From assembly GCF_002135235.1 (NCBI RefSeq), contig NZ_NEGB01000004.1, positions 124,001 to 188,000 of the forward strand: DNA of 64,000 bases, read 5' to 3'. Under the pieces are notes generated by a model. That model was not told the DNA's origin and made no database searches. It worked only from the letters and a program-made list of their open reading frames with translations. The first letter of the stretch is position 1, and every line of letters starts with the position of its first letter. Below are positions 1-10,854 of this stretch, one piece after another. This DNA is from Acinetobacter silvestris (GTDB lineage Bacteria; Pseudomonadota; Gammaproteobacteria; Pseudomonadales; Moraxellaceae). A program made the translations under genes and the position numbers.

Positions 1-210
1 ATCCAACATGGTGTAACTGTCTTTACCACCAGACACGCAGACCATGACTTTGTCACCTTCTTCAATCATTTTATAATCACGAATAGCGTGACCAACCTGA
101 CGACGAAGTTTTTTCAATAAGCGATGATATACCGAACTTGTTGGCAATTCTGGTTTAAAATTAAATCCTTGTTCGGACTCAACTGGCGAGTACATAGACG
201 AATTAACCAT
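1..210 (-). CDS. ttcA: tRNA 2-thiocytidine biosynthesis protein TtcA, N-terminal part (cut by window edge)
   Basis: This is the first 70 codons of a minus-strand gene that runs off the left edge. The visible residues end in an SGGKDS PP-loop (about residues 61-66), the ATP-pyrophosphatase motif of the TtcA/TtuA family. The segment before it ([20 protein letters not shown]) also fits the start of TtcA. Known TtcA proteins are iron-sulfur enzymes that put a 2-thio group on cytidine 32 of some tRNAs. The cysteines that bind the cluster lie outside the window, so the TtcA call rests on the N-terminus. The ATG at 208-210 is the natural start. Confidence 0.85.
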   Translation of the reverse strand, partial: MVNSSMYSPVESEQGFNFKPELPTSSVYHRLLKKLRRQVGHAIRDYKMIEEGDKVMVCVSGGKDSYTMLD

Positions 211-690
211 AAAAAAAATACTGCGTAATTTTAGCTGATTCGTTCCTTAATCGCATCTAAAGAATTTTTATTTTTACAACTTAAATTGACTTCGTCATCT
301 TCCCGTCTTGTTAAACGATTAAAAAAGAACGCAGCTGTTCATTTTTCACACCAATCGCTTATCTTTTGGACTTTTCCACAGTTTTCCACAAAAGCTGTGG
401 ATAAAATTGTGGATTCTTTGGGGCTTGACAAAGAATACTCCCGTTACAATGGGCTTTCCATTTAAATTGATCATTTTTTAACCATCATTTTATATTAATA
501 TTTTTCAACAACTTAACCAAGTCAAGCAATGCTTATAAAAAATAAATTAATATTTTTTTTGCTTAATATGCCAACGATTAAGACTTGATTTTTTTTATTT
601 GTATTGTTAAAAAACAATTCACAGTTTTGCTAACTACAATAATTTGCTAAACTCAAAATATATGCGTGAATGACTCTATAAATTACTACA
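211..690. other. Intergenic region between ttcA and the lytic transglycosylase, with DnaA-box cluster
   Basis: There is no coding region here. The stretch must hold the divergent promoters of ttcA and the lytic transglycosylase gene. Its notable content is four DnaA-box-like 9-mers at 372-417 (separate entry). A TTGACA hexamer at 425-430 is followed by TACAAT at 445-450, but the 14-bp spacing is short for a sigma-70 promoter, so I do not call it. The rest is AT-rich without visible structure. Confidence 0.6.
372..417. promoter_or_regulatory. Cluster of DnaA-box-like sequences
   Basis: TTTTCCACA occurs at 372-380 and again at 382-390, one mismatch from the DnaA-box consensus TTATCCACA. TGTGGATAA at 396-404 is a perfect box on the minus strand, and TGTGGATTC at 409-417 is a weaker fourth match. 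The boxes at 382-390 and 396-404 form an imperfect inverted pair. No dnaA, dnaN or rpmH gene is adjacent, so a DnaA-titrating or regulatory cluster is an inference. Confidence 0.5.
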
Positions 691-1599
691 ATGAAAATAT
701 TCTTAAAAAGCTCACTATTTTGTATTTTCGGGGGATTGAGTATTACATCATTCTCAATGCATACGCTTGCCGGTCAAACAATCTACCAACTTCAAGATTC
801 TAACGGCACCACACTTCTCACCAATAAAAAAAGTAAATACGGTAATTTAAAAGTCGAAAAGAAAACCTATTATCCTGATAGTAATATGCATAGTTATAGC
901 AACTGGGGAGCATCTGAAGCCTCTGTGTTGCCGAGTTATAGTCGAAGCAAAAATGCATTTGATCACATTATTCGTCAAGCCGCGCAAATGCATGGTGTTT
1001 CTGAAGGTTTAATTAAAGCAGTCATGCATACGGAGTCAGGCTTTAACTCCAATGCTCGCTCACCTGTCGGTGCACAAGGTTTAATGCAATTGATGCCTGC
1101 CACGGCACAGCGTTTCAAAGTATCCAATGCCTTTGATCCACAACAGAACATTTTTGGCGGTGCCAAATATCTGAGTTGGCTGTTAAAACGGTTTAATGGC
1201 AATACTCAATTCGCTTTAGCGGCGTATAATGCGGGTGAAGGTAATGTCGATAAATATGGTGGCATCCCTCCATTCAGAGAAACTCAAGATTATGTCCGCC
1301 GTGTTTCTAGTCGCTACTCCAATTTATATTCGAGTGGCTTAGGTCAAGTCAGCAATAATTCCTCAACTGGACAAATAATTGCCCAATCCAATCAAGAGAA
1401 CTCAAACTCGAATAATGATATGGCGAGCACTCAACGAGAAACCTCACAAACCAAACATAAAAATAGCTCGATAACTCCAGCAAAATATTCGCAACGAAAC
1501 ATTGTTGTTGCCTCTGATGGTACTTTTACCGATGCACCATCAGGCTCATATTCGACTAGCCATGCTACCGCTTCAGCTCACATCACAATTTCTAATTAA
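691..1599 (+). CDS. Lytic transglycosylase, SLT domain, secreted
   Basis: The 302-residue protein starts with a basic, hydrophobic signal peptide ending near residue 28 (HTLAG). A short DUF4124-like segment follows (QTIYQLQDSNGTTLLTN), then a Slt-type domain at about residues 88-205. The catalytic glutamate is in the ESGFN motif (Glu115); GLMQLMP (130-136) and AAYNAGEGNV (177-186) are the other family signatures. Such enzymes cleave the MurNAc-GlcNAc bond of peptidoglycan in the periplasm, leaving 1,6-anhydro ends. The C-terminal 90 residues are rich in Ser, Asn and Gln and look unstructured. It appears to be a single-gene unit; no strong ribosome binding site is seen before the ATG. Confidence 0.88.
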   Translation: MKIFLKSSLFCIFGGLSITSFSMHTLAGQTIYQLQDSNGTTLLTNKKSKYGNLKVEKKTYYPDSNMHSYSNWGASEASVLPSYSRSKNAFDHIIRQAAQMHGVSEGLIKAVMHTESGFNSNARSPVGAQGLMQLMPATAQRFKVSNAFDPQQNIFGGAKYLSWLLKRFNGNTQFALAAYNAGEGNVDKYGGIPPFRETQDYVRRVSSRYSNLYSSGLGQVSNNSSTGQIIAQSNQENSNSNNDMASTQRETSQTKHKNSSITPAKYSQRNIVVASDGTFTDAPSGSYSTSHATASAHITISN

Positions 1600-1724
1600 A
1601 TTCTATTTTCAAGCATCGATTTTTACGATTGTTGTTGAATTTTTTAGAGACAGACCGCATATTAAATAAATGATTTATGCTCTATAAATCGAATTATTAA
1701 ATATTTTATAAGAGGAATTACTCG

Positions 1725-2630
1725 ATGATGCGGATTGGTTTGTTTTTGCTAACCAACCTCGCGGTTCTGGTTGTAGCTGGCATAATCCTATCTTTATTAG
1801 GTGTTGGTAGTTACCACGGCGCTGGCGGTCTAAAATTAGGCAACCTGATGGTCATCTGTTTGGTCTTTGGTATGGCGGGATCACTGATCTCGTTACTCAT
1901 GTCAAAATGGATGGCAAAGAAAACCACAGGTACTGAGCTGATTGACCCGAATGCTCCACGTAGCCAAGCCGAAGTTTGGTTATTACAAGAGGTTGCTCAA
2001 TTATCTCAACGTGCTGGCATTAATATGCCTGAAGTGGGTATTTTCCCATCATATCAATCAAATGCCTTCGCGACAGGTTGGAATAAAAACGATGCGCTCG
2101 TTTCTGTCTCAACTGGTCTATTAGAACGCATGAATAAAGATGAATTGCGTGCAGTACTTGCCCATGAAATCGGTCACGTTGCCAATGGCGATATGGTGAC
2201 ACTTGCACTTATTCAAGGGGTAGTCAATGCATTCGTAATGTTCTTCGCACGTATTGTCGGTGATTTTATTGACCGTAACGTTTTTGGTCGTGAAGATGGC
2301 GAAGCACCTGGATTGGCTTATTTCGGTATCACCATCGTATTAGATATTGTCTTTGGTATTCTGGCTTCTGCCATCGTGATGTGGTTCTCACGCCATCGCG
2401 AATACCGTGCAGATGAAGCTGGTGCACAATTGGCGGGGAAAGACGCCATGATTTCTGCGTTATTACGTTTACAAGCAGAATCTGACATGCCTGATCAAAT
2501 GCCAAAAGAAATGAAAGCCTTTGCGATTGCTGAAGGTAAAGAACAAGGCTTCAGTTTGGCTGCTTTATTCCAAACACATCCAAGTATTGAACAGCGTGTT
2601 GCTGCATTACGTCAACTTAACTTACCTTAA
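1725..2630 (+). CDS. htpX: Protease HtpX, membrane zinc metalloprotease
   Basis: HtpX is an inner-membrane M48 metalloprotease that helps FtsH degrade misfolded membrane proteins. The 301-residue length matches the family. Two hydrophobic segments lie at about residues 4-26 and 40-60. The zinc motif HEIGH is at 147-151, and the downstream glutamate ligand is in the REYRADEAG segment near residue 226. Two further membrane segments lie between them. The start has a good ribosome site (AGAGGAA at about 1711). Two ATG codons are adjacent (1725 and 1728) and either could be used. The gene ends at a strong bidirectional terminator. Confidence 0.96.
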   Translation: MMRIGLFLLTNLAVLVVAGIILSLLGVGSYHGAGGLKLGNLMVICLVFGMAGSLISLLMSKWMAKKTTGTELIDPNAPRSQAEVWLLQEVAQLSQRAGINMPEVGIFPSYQSNAFATGWNKNDALVSVSTGLLERMNKDELRAVLAHEIGHVANGDMVTLALIQGVVNAFVMFFARIVGDFIDRNVFGREDGEAPGLAYFGITIVLDIVFGILASAIVMWFSRHREYRADEAGAQLAGKDAMISALLRLQAESDMPDQMPKEMKAFAIAEGKEQGFSLAALFQTHPSIEQRVAALRQLNLP

Positions 2631-2650
2631 TAAAAGTTAATTGATGTTCA

Positions 2651-2687
2651 AAATAATAAAGTCTCCGGTTGGGGACTTTATTATTTT
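2651..2687. terminator. Bidirectional terminator between htpX and the VOC protein
   Basis: A 13-bp perfect inverted repeat (2651-2663 with 2674-2686) is extended by a G-T pair and two C-G pairs around a GGTT loop. A- and T-rich flanks sit on both sides, so it can serve both convergent genes. Confidence 0.85.
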
Positions 2688-3048
2688 AAGCTGATTGTTT
2701 TAATTGAATACAACGCAATAAACTTCCATTCAGATCAATCACACAGAACAGATCAATTTCATTTAGGTGTTCAATGTTCGTGATTTTAGCATTGGGATAT
2801 TGTGCCCAATCCAAACCACACCATTGATTAAATAACAATGCCAAATCCTGTGTGCGAATACAGGCACTAAACCATGAGTCTTTTGAATCGAGCTGAGGAT
2901 GATGAAAGAATTCCAGTTGCAAAGACCCTCTTTGCATAATCATCCACTCTTGAGATTGATCGCTACATTGAAAACCTAAAAATGCATAAAACTGGCGTGT
3001 TTGATCAAAATCAATGGCTGGTAAATTTGCTGAAATATAATCTTGCAT
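2686..3048 (-). CDS. VOC-family (glyoxalase / bleomycin-resistance-like) protein
   Basis: This 120-residue protein has the single-domain layout of bleomycin-resistance-like VOC proteins: an N-terminal strand with SANLPAIDFDQTRQFYAFLGF, a central LQLEFFHHP segment and a late VIDLNGSLLRCIQ strand. The family ranges from metal-dependent lyases and dioxygenases to antibiotic-sequestering dimers, and the sequence does not show which applies here. It is alone on its strand apart from the DUF4112 gene just upstream (28 bp gap), with which it may be co-transcribed. Confidence 0.75.
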   Translation of the reverse strand: MQDYISANLPAIDFDQTRQFYAFLGFQCSDQSQEWMIMQRGSLQLEFFHHPQLDSKDSWFSACIRTQDLALLFNQWCGLDWAQYPNAKITNIEHLNEIDLFCVIDLNGSLLRCIQLKQSA

Positions 3049-3076
3049 GCTTGCTAACTCTATATTTTATTAAATG

Positions 3077-3658
3077 CTAAAAATGCATTCCTTGATACCA
3101 ATGCCATACGGTTGTGATTCCAAACCATAATGCAAAACCAAGCAAAACTAAAACAATTAGCCCCAAAATATCAGGAATATGCAGCCATAACCATGCCACA
3201 ATTGGATTCTGCCAAAATGATGAATTCAACTGTTTTTGTTCTAATTTTTCATGCAAAAAAGGATGCATAACATGGACGTCCGTTTTAATTTGATATTCAA
3301 TCCGTATATGTTCATGTACCACATCTAAAGCTTTACGACTTGGGCGAATAAAAATATCAAATAGTGTGCCAGCAATTGGAATACAGCCCACCAGTCCATC
3401 CATGACTGCCAGTTTCATAACACCATTCAATTTTGCTTGCGGGACACCAATCTGTTTGGCTTTATAGATGGCATAACAAGTCAATATAAACCCAGCAACA
3501 TCGCCAGCAATCGGAATAGTACTCAATGCCGCGTCAGCACCGACCCCCTGTTTGGTAAAAGGGATACGTACAACGGAATCCATCATATTGGCAAACTTTG
3601 CCAAATCACGTTCTAATTTAATCACTTCTTTCGTAGATAATTTTTTTTCTGCACCCAT
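3077..3658 (-). CDS. DUF4112-family membrane protein
   Basis: The 193-residue protein fits the DUF4112 family. It has a soluble N-terminus, a segment with GADAALSTIPIAGDVAGFILTCY (about residues 41-63), a related one with DGLVGCIPIAGTLFDIFIRPSRKA (about 87-110), and a C-terminal transmembrane helix (about 163-183) ending in WHWYQGMHF. The two IPIAG motifs are typical of the family. No biochemical role is known to me. It lies directly upstream of the VOC gene and downstream of, but separate from, the RND permease on the same strand. Confidence 0.75.
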   Translation of the reverse strand: MGAEKKLSTKEVIKLERDLAKFANMMDSVVRIPFTKQGVGADAALSTIPIAGDVAGFILTCYAIYKAKQIGVPQAKLNGVMKLAVMDGLVGCIPIAGTLFDIFIRPSRKALDVVHEHIRIEYQIKTDVHVMHPFLHEKLEQKQLNSSFWQNPIVAWLWLHIPDILGLIVLVLLGFALWFGITTVWHWYQGMHF

Positions 3659-3764
3659 CTTTGCTTCGACGACCTAATCTGTATATATACTTCATCATAA
3701 CCAATAGATTCAGCATCTGGTGTAATATTTTATATGGCTAGATATCATCACTTTAGATATAAGG

Positions 3765-6700
3765 CTAATCAGCAACTGGTTTTGCTTTAAACAGCGAACG
3801 AACCATAACATACATAAACGGAATAAAAATCAGTACCAATATCGTGCCAAAAAACACTCCACCGAGCACACTAACACCAATCTCTTGACGACTTGCTGCA
3901 CCAGCACCTGAAGCCAAAACCAGCGGTATTACACCTGCACCAAAAGCTAAAGAAGTCATTAAAATTGGACGTAAGCGTAAACCCGCACCCTGCAACGCTG
4001 CAACAATGGCCGTGCTGCCTTTTTCCTGAGCGAGTACCGCAAATTCGACAATTAAAATTGCATTTTTACATGACAAACCAATGGTGGTCAGTAATGCGAT
4101 TTGGAAATAAATATCATTTGGAAAGCCAGTAAGCCAACTGAAGATAATATTACCCCCTATACCCAACGGAATTGCAGAAATCACAGCCGTTGGAATCGAC
4201 CAACTTTCATAGAGTGCTGCTAAACATAAAAAGATAAAAGCCACTGAAATTAAATACAACCAAATTGCTTGGCTACTCGATTTCTGTTCTTGAAGTGATA
4301 AGCCACTCCATGCTACATCAATACCACTATGCTGATTGACTATGCTTTGAATATCTTGCATGGCTTGACCAGAACTGACATGCTTGGCCGAGTTCGCTTC
4401 CATTTGCAAAGCGGTATAACCTTGGAAACGGTTCACAACATCTGGACCACCACTCCAATCTACAGTTGCAAAATTGGTGAAAGGAATCATTTGATTCTGA
4501 CCATTGCGTACTGTCCAATATTGTAAATCTTCTGGTCTAGAACGAAATTCTGCATCGCCTTGCATCATCACCCGCTTAATGCGCCCACGATCAATAAAAT
4601 CATTGACATAAGAACCACCCCAAGCTGTAGATAACGTACTATTAATTGCCGTTTGGGTTAAACCATTGGCCAATGCAAGTTTTTGATCTACATTCACCTT
4701 GAGTTTAGCTTTATTTGGATTAGATTTTTTATCTAAATTTTCAAAAGTCTTAAAATTCTCTGCTTCGGCCTGTACAGCTTTAAATTGCTGATCTAAATAA
4801 TGTCGTCCCTGCCCATTAATGTCCTGCAACCAAAACTCTAAACTATCACTATCCCCTAAACCATTCACGGATGATGGCATCATCACCGTAATTTTGGCAT
4901 TCGGATTGTTATTAAAATACTGAGTAGCCCGTTCACGTATCGCTTGTACCGAATTTTTGTCTCCTGAACGTTCATCCCAGTGCTTTAATGCAATAAATCC
5001 TGTTCCGAGGTTTTGACCGGTACCTGAAAAATTGCGTCCATAGCGAATGAGTACAATATCGACATTTTGTTTTTCTTTTTCTAAGAAGTATTTACGAATG
5101 TCTTCACCGACAATAGCACTACTCGACATCGGTGCACCATCTGCAAGACGAAACTGTACACTTAAGATGGCTTGATCTTCACTTGGAATAAAGCTGGTGG
5201 GCAATGTACGATAAATTAAGACAAAAACACTGATTAGGCCGATAAAGAGCACCAAAATGACCAGCTTCAAATTTAAAGTTTTTTGTACCAGCTTTAAATA
5301 GTGCTGCTTTAAATTTTCCATCTTCTGATTAAACCAAACCGCCCATCTTGCAGGTTTTTGAGTGGGTTTCAGGATAATGGCACACAATGCAGGTGTCAGG
5401 ATTAAAGCAACTAACAATGATAATGACATGGCCGCGACTAAGGTGATCGAAAATTGCCGATAAATCACTCCAGTTGAACCTGTAAAAAATGCCATTGGAA
5501 TAAATACCGCAGTCAACACCACCGTAATGCCAATCAAAGCACCTGTCATTTCTTGCATAGATGCAATAGAGGCTTGTTTAGCTGTAAGATTTTGCTCATG
5601 CATTAAGCGCTCAACATTTTCCACGACAACAATTGCATCATCTACCAATAAGCCTATCGCTAAAACAAGGGCAAATAAAGTTAAGGTATTTATACTCATC
5701 CCTAATGCAAACAGTACCGCAAAGGTTCCCAAAATCACGATTGGCACGGTAATAGTCGGAATCAGTGTTGCACGCCAACTTTGTAAAAATACAAACATCA
5801 CAATCACGACCAGAATGATGGCTTCGATCAGCGTTTTCACGACCTCTTTAATGGATTTTTGTACAAATGGCGTATTATCTCGTGGATAAACAATTGTATA
5901 ACCTTGCGGTAGTTTTTCAGATATTTTGGTTAATTCCGCCTTAATTCGTGCGGAAGTCGCTAAGGCATTTGCTCCCGATGAAAGCGAAATTCCCATCCCT
6001 GATGATGGATAACCGTTGATGGTATTAAATGATTGATAGTTTTCTGCACCGAGCTCAACACGTGCAACATCTTTTAAATAAACAAAACTACCATTAATAT
6101 TTGATTTGAGAATAATTTGATTGAATTCTTCAACAGTTCTTAATCGAGAACCTGCTGTGACTTTGGCATTTAAGTATTGATTTTGAACTGTAGGTAAATC
6201 ACCAATACCACCTGCTGCAACTTGTGTATTTTGCGCTTCAATTGCAGCTCGAACATCACTGGGCATAAGTTGGTATTGTCTTAGACTATTTGGATTCAGC
6301 CAAATCCGCATTGCATATTGCGAACCAAAGACATCCACCTCCCCGATACCTTCAATCCGAGAGATTTCTTGTTCGATATGATTGGACAGATAATCACCCA
6401 ATTCAATATTATTACTTTTACCCGTGGTGTCATATAAACCGACCACCATAAACGTGTCACCCAAAGATTTAAAGACATTCACACCTTGCCGTTGTACATC
6501 TTCAGGTAATCTATTAATAACGCTATTAATACTATTTTGGACTTGAACCTGAGCCGTGTCAGGATCTGTGCCATTTTCAAAACTGATGTTAATGCGGGCA
6601 CGACCAGAAGAATCACTACTCGAACTAAAATAGAGTAGATGATCAATCCCTTTAATCTGCTGCTCTAAAACTTGTGTAACACTTTCTTCTACCGATTCTG

Positions 6701-6863
6701 CATCTGCACCGGTATAGGTTGCAGACACCGTAATTTTAGGTGGGGCAATATCTGGATAACGCTCAATGGGAAGATTTAAAACTGAAAATATACCGAGAGC
6801 CATCACAATAATTGCCAATACACCAGCAAAAATAGGACGTTGAATAAAATATTTTGAAAGCAT
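3765..6863 (-). CDS. RND-family multidrug efflux permease (AcrB/AdeB-like, HAE1 type)
   Basis: This 1032-residue protein is a proton-driven inner-membrane pump of the hydrophobe/amphiphile efflux family. It has the normal AcrB length, with a first membrane helix at residues 10-28, two large periplasmic loops and 12 predicted helices. The TM4 proton-relay pair is present (GLLVDDAIVVVENVERL), as is the TM10 lysine (GLSCKNAILIVEFA). These pumps need a periplasmic adaptor and an outer-membrane channel. Neither gene is next to it, so it is an orphan permease that probably borrows partners encoded elsewhere. It resembles AdeB/AdeJ proteins but is not clearly either. Substrates cannot be inferred. 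Confidence 0.9.
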   Translation of the reverse strand: MLSKYFIQRPIFAGVLAIIVMALGIFSVLNLPIERYPDIAPPKITVSATYTGADAESVEESVTQVLEQQIKGIDHLLYFSSSSDSSGRARINISFENGTDPDTAQVQVQNSINSVINRLPEDVQRQGVNVFKSLGDTFMVVGLYDTTGKSNNIELGDYLSNHIEQEISRIEGIGEVDVFGSQYAMRIWLNPNSLRQYQLMPSDVRAAIEAQNTQVAAGGIGDLPTVQNQYLNAKVTAGSRLRTVEEFNQIILKSNINGSFVYLKDVARVELGAENYQSFNTINGYPSSGMGISLSSGANALATSARIKAELTKISEKLPQGYTIVYPRDNTPFVQKSIKEVVKTLIEAIILVVIVMFVFLQSWRATLIPTITVPIVILGTFAVLFALGMSINTLTLFALVLAIGLLVDDAIVVVENVERLMHEQNLTAKQASIASMQEMTGALIGITVVLTAVFIPMAFFTGSTGVIYRQFSITLVAAMSLSLLVALILTPALCAIILKPTQKPARWAVWFNQKMENLKQHYLKLVQKTLNLKLVILVLFIGLISVFVLIYRTLPTSFIPSEDQAILSVQFRLADGAPMSSSAIVGEDIRKYFLEKEKQNVDIVLIRYGRNFSGTGQNLGTGFIALKHWDERSGDKNSVQAIRERATQYFNNNPNAKITVMMPSSVNGLGDSDSLEFWLQDINGQGRHYLDQQFKAVQAEAENFKTFENLDKKSNPNKAKLKVNVDQKLALANGLTQTAINSTLSTAWGGSYVNDFIDRGRIKRVMMQGDAEFRSRPEDLQYWTVRNGQNQMIPFTNFATVDWSGGPDVVNRFQGYTALQMEANSAKHVSSGQAMQDIQSIVNQHSGIDVAWSGLSLQEQKSSSQAIWLYLISVAFIFLCLAALYESWSIPTAVISAIPLGIGGNIIFSWLTGFPNDIYFQIALLTTIGLSCKNAILIVEFAVLAQEKGSTAIVAALQGAGLRLRPILMTSLAFGAGVIPLVLASGAGAASRQEIGVSVLGGVFFGTILVLIFIPFMYVMVRSLFKAKPVAD

Positions 6864-7471
6864 CAGATCAAATTCTGTATCAGATGAAAGTGAGAAAAAC
6901 AGCTACGTTAATTTAATGACATTTATATTGATATTCTGTGACTTAAGCTAAAAATACAAGAAAAATAACAGAAATAAGAATCTTTTCAGCAATCATGAAG
7001 AAAATGTGTAGATTCTTAAAAGTTTGAAGTACAAATCACGCATTTATCACTTTATATTGATATCAATGCTATCAACTTCACTTAGCTATTACCTCTGGTC
7101 TGAGTTTCACAAAGATAAGGAAAAATAAATACGTGGAGTAACCAAGATTATATATGGTACTCATACACCAAAAGCACTTTATTTATATTACTGCCCTACT
7201 ATCAATGAACATGGGAATGATCAGCAATCAGAAAACATGATCCATGTAGAAAAAACATCAATGAATAAAGATCTCATAGTGACTAGAATTTCAACTACCT
7301 AAACAGTTTACCCCCCAATAATCATCAAGGCCATAAAAATGATTTCTATATTATTTCTTTTAATTTTTATTCATTGTCACTATATATTTGTCTTTTAAAG
7401 ACTTAAGCATTAATTACATTTTAAGTTTATTGTGTTATTTTGCCTAAAATTTCTGTAAATTCTTTTAAGTT
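6864..7471. other. 608-bp intergenic region between the RND permease and dgkA
   Basis: No supported gene is present. The region must carry the promoters for the leftward RND gene and the rightward dgkA. A plus-strand reading frame stays open from 7132 to 7302 without a usable start codon and could be a decayed remnant (see findings). No adaptor (MFP) gene or recognisable fragment of one is present upstream of the permease. Confidence 0.6.
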
Positions 7472-7846
7472 ATGAGTGAATATTCTCCCTATAAAGGAAA
7501 AACTGGTTTTAAACGAGTATTGAATGCTACCGGTTATTCTATAGCAGGATTCAAAGCCGCTTTTAAAAATGAAGCGGCTTTCCGTCAAATTTTATTGCTA
7601 AATATTATTTTAATTCCAATGACTTTTTTTCTAAATATAAGTCAAGTTGAACAAGCGCTAATGGTTGCCGTATGTTTATTGGCGATTATCGTAGAATTAT
7701 TTAATTCAGCCATTGAAGCAGTGGTTGACCGCATTTCATTAGAACAGCATGAATTGTCTAAAAATGCCAAAGATATGGGTAGTGCAGCTCAATTTGTTAC
7801 TCTCGCTATTATATTCTTTACTTGGGTCATTATTTTATTTTTATGA
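7472..7846 (+). CDS. dgkA: Diacylglycerol kinase, integral membrane (DgkA)
   Basis: DgkA phosphorylates diacylglycerol with ATP to phosphatidic acid in the inner membrane, recycling lipid released during envelope glycan synthesis. The 124-residue length and three transmembrane helices (about 40-56, 60-78, 106-123) match the family. The signature ELFNSAIEAVVDRI (75-88) and the AKDMGSAA motif (99-106) are intact, as is the amphipathic N-terminal EAAFRQ segment (34-39). It is a single gene ending at a strong terminator shared with groEL. Confidence 0.95.
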   Translation: MSEYSPYKGKTGFKRVLNATGYSIAGFKAAFKNEAAFRQILLLNIILIPMTFFLNISQVEQALMVAVCLLAIIVELFNSAIEAVVDRISLEQHELSKNAKDMGSAAQFVTLAIIFFTWVIILFL

Positions 7847-7860
7847 CCAAATGTATATAT

Positions 7861-7889
7861 AAAAATCCCCGCTTTAAGCGGGGATTTTT
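7861..7889. terminator. Bidirectional terminator between dgkA and groEL
   Basis: The 14-bp perfect inverted repeat AAAAATCCCCGCTT / AAGCGGGGATTTTT has a one-base centre and A/T tracts on both flanks. It serves the convergent dgkA and groEL genes. Confidence 0.92.
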
Positions 7890-7911
7890 ATGGATGAAGA
7901 TCGGAGATGAA

Positions 7912-9564
<1,653 letters not shown>

Positions 9565-9605
9565 TTAAATTTTAAACAAATTGGTCTGGATCTGTATTTT
9601 TAAGA

Positions 9606-9896
9606 TTAAGCTTCAAGAATCGCTAAAATGTCAGACTCTTTCATAATAAGAAGCTCTTCACCTTGAACTTTTACTTTTGTTCCAGCATATGTACCGAACA
9701 ATACATTGTCGCCAACTTTAACATCTAAAGCGCGCACACCATTATCAGTCACTTTGCCATTACCTACAGCGATCACTTCGCCTTCAGCAGGTTGTTCAGC
9801 TGCTGAATTACTTAAAATAAGACCACCAGCAGTTTTTGTTTCCTTTTCAACACGGCGAATAACAACGTTATCGTGTAAAGGACGAATATTGCTCAT
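9606..9896 (-). CDS. groES: Co-chaperonin GroES (10 kDa)
   Basis: GroES is the heptameric lid of the GroEL chamber. The 96-residue protein begins [15 protein letters not shown] and carries the mobile-loop segment [10 protein letters not shown] that contacts GroEL. The open frame extends 23 codons further upstream, but the ATG at 9894-9896 has a GGAG ribosome site (CTGATGGAGTTTCCT before ATG) and gives the standard length. It is the first gene of the groES-groEL operon. Confidence 0.98.
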   Translation of the reverse strand: MSNIRPLHDNVVIRRVEKETKTAGGLILSNSAAEQPAEGEVIAVGNGKVTDNGVRALDVKVGDNVLFGTYAGTKVKVQGEELLIMKESDILAILEA

Positions 9897-9990
9897 AGGA
9901 AACTCCATCAGACTAAGTCTTTTATAGTGAATTGATGATGACTTATTTATTCCATTCGTCATCATCAGAAAATTAATTTCGATGACACTT

Positions 9991-10018
9991 TTGTGGGGAT
10001 GGAAAAAAACGCTTCAAG
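9991..10018 (-). promoter_or_regulatory. Heat-shock (sigma-32) promoter of groESL
   Basis: On the minus strand, CTTGAAG (10012-10018) is followed after 13 bp by CCCCACAA (9991-9998). This closely matches the sigma-32 consensus CTTGAAA N11-16 CCCCATNT. It lies about 95 bp upstream of the groES start. No CIRCE inverted repeat was seen, which fits sigma-32 rather than HrcA control. Confidence 0.85.
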
Positions 10019-10083
10019 GGGAAAATCAAAAAATATTCCTTATTTTGTATATTTTTCGCTCAATCATCATGCTTTTAGCGACT

Positions 10084-10854
10084 TTAATCAGATTCAGCCA
10101 CTTTTAAAACAAATTCTTGTCTCTGTTCTTCAAAAAAGTAATGTTGAAAAGAGCCGTCCGTACAAATGACATTAAAACTATTCGGCATCTTTTTATACAG
10201 ACGATGTGAAGTTGCTGTTCCTGCATGCACTTCATAAATTGGATGTTCCAGATTTAACTCAAATTCGTAATTCAAGTCATACACAGCGACTAAATGCAAA
10301 TGCCCATGTAACAAGGCATATAAGTGATGTTGCCCCCATTCTTTAAGCGCAAATTTTGCTAACGCGGGGCAATCATTTAAATGGTGATTTTCTTTTTCCG
10401 TATAAAAAGGCTGATGACTGACGATGATCTTCAACTTGTTTACGGGGGCTTCTATTAACTGTTGATTCACTTTTTGAATTTGTTCAAAAGAAACATGACC
10501 TTTGGTATGAAAACGTCGACGGATACTATTCAATCCTATTAAATAAAAATGTTCTGTCATGAAGGTTTTTTCTAAACTTCCAAAAAAAAGCTGATACAAA
10601 TTAAAAGGACTAAAAGTCCGATTCCAAAGATGATACAGTGGAATATCATGATTTCCTGGCACTACAAAATAAGGAGTATTCAGTGATTCTAAAAATTGCT
10701 TACAACGATAAAACTCTTTAAATTTAGCTCTTTGCGTGAGATCCCCACTCACCACTATAACTTCAGGCTGATGTTTGACACAAAAATGCTGAATGGCTTG
10801 CATACATTCAAAGCGCTCTGTCCCGAAATGTAAATCAGAGAGATGAATTAACAT
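10084..10854 (-). CDS. Metallophosphoesterase (calcineurin-like, CpdA-type)
   Basis: The 256-residue protein carries the ordered metal-site motifs of calcineurin-like phosphoesterases: SDLHFG (Asp7, His9), SGDLTQRA (Asp38), VPGNHD (67-70) and a late HGHLHLV. This arrangement resembles cAMP phosphodiesterase CpdA and related class III phosphodiesterases, but the substrate is not determined by the motifs. Its start overlaps the end of the lipid kinase gene by 20 bp, so the two are very likely translationally coupled and functionally linked. A role in lipid phosphate turnover is therefore as plausible as cAMP hydrolysis. Confidence 0.82.
   Translation of the reverse strand: MLIHLSDLHFGTERFECMQAIQHFCVKHQPEVIVVSGDLTQRAKFKEFYRCKQFLESLNTPYFVVPGNHDIPLYHLWNRTFSPFNLYQLFFGSLEKTFMTEHFYLIGLNSIRRRFHTKGHVSFEQIQKVNQQLIEAPVNKLKIIVSHQPFYTEKENHHLNDCPALAKFALKEWGQHHLYALLHGHLHLVAVYDLNYEFELNLEHPIYEVHAGTATSHRLYKKMPNSFNVICTDGSFQHYFFEEQRQEFVLKVAESD

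Noticed and set aside
425..450. TTGACA ... TACAAT as a strong promoter beside the DnaA boxes
   Set aside because: The 14-bp spacing is too short for a normal sigma-70 promoter, and no gene starts at the expected distance.
5527..5889. 120-codon plus-strand frame opposite the RND permease
   Set aside because: Composition mirrors the antisense of a membrane protein; the permease is unambiguous on the minus strand.
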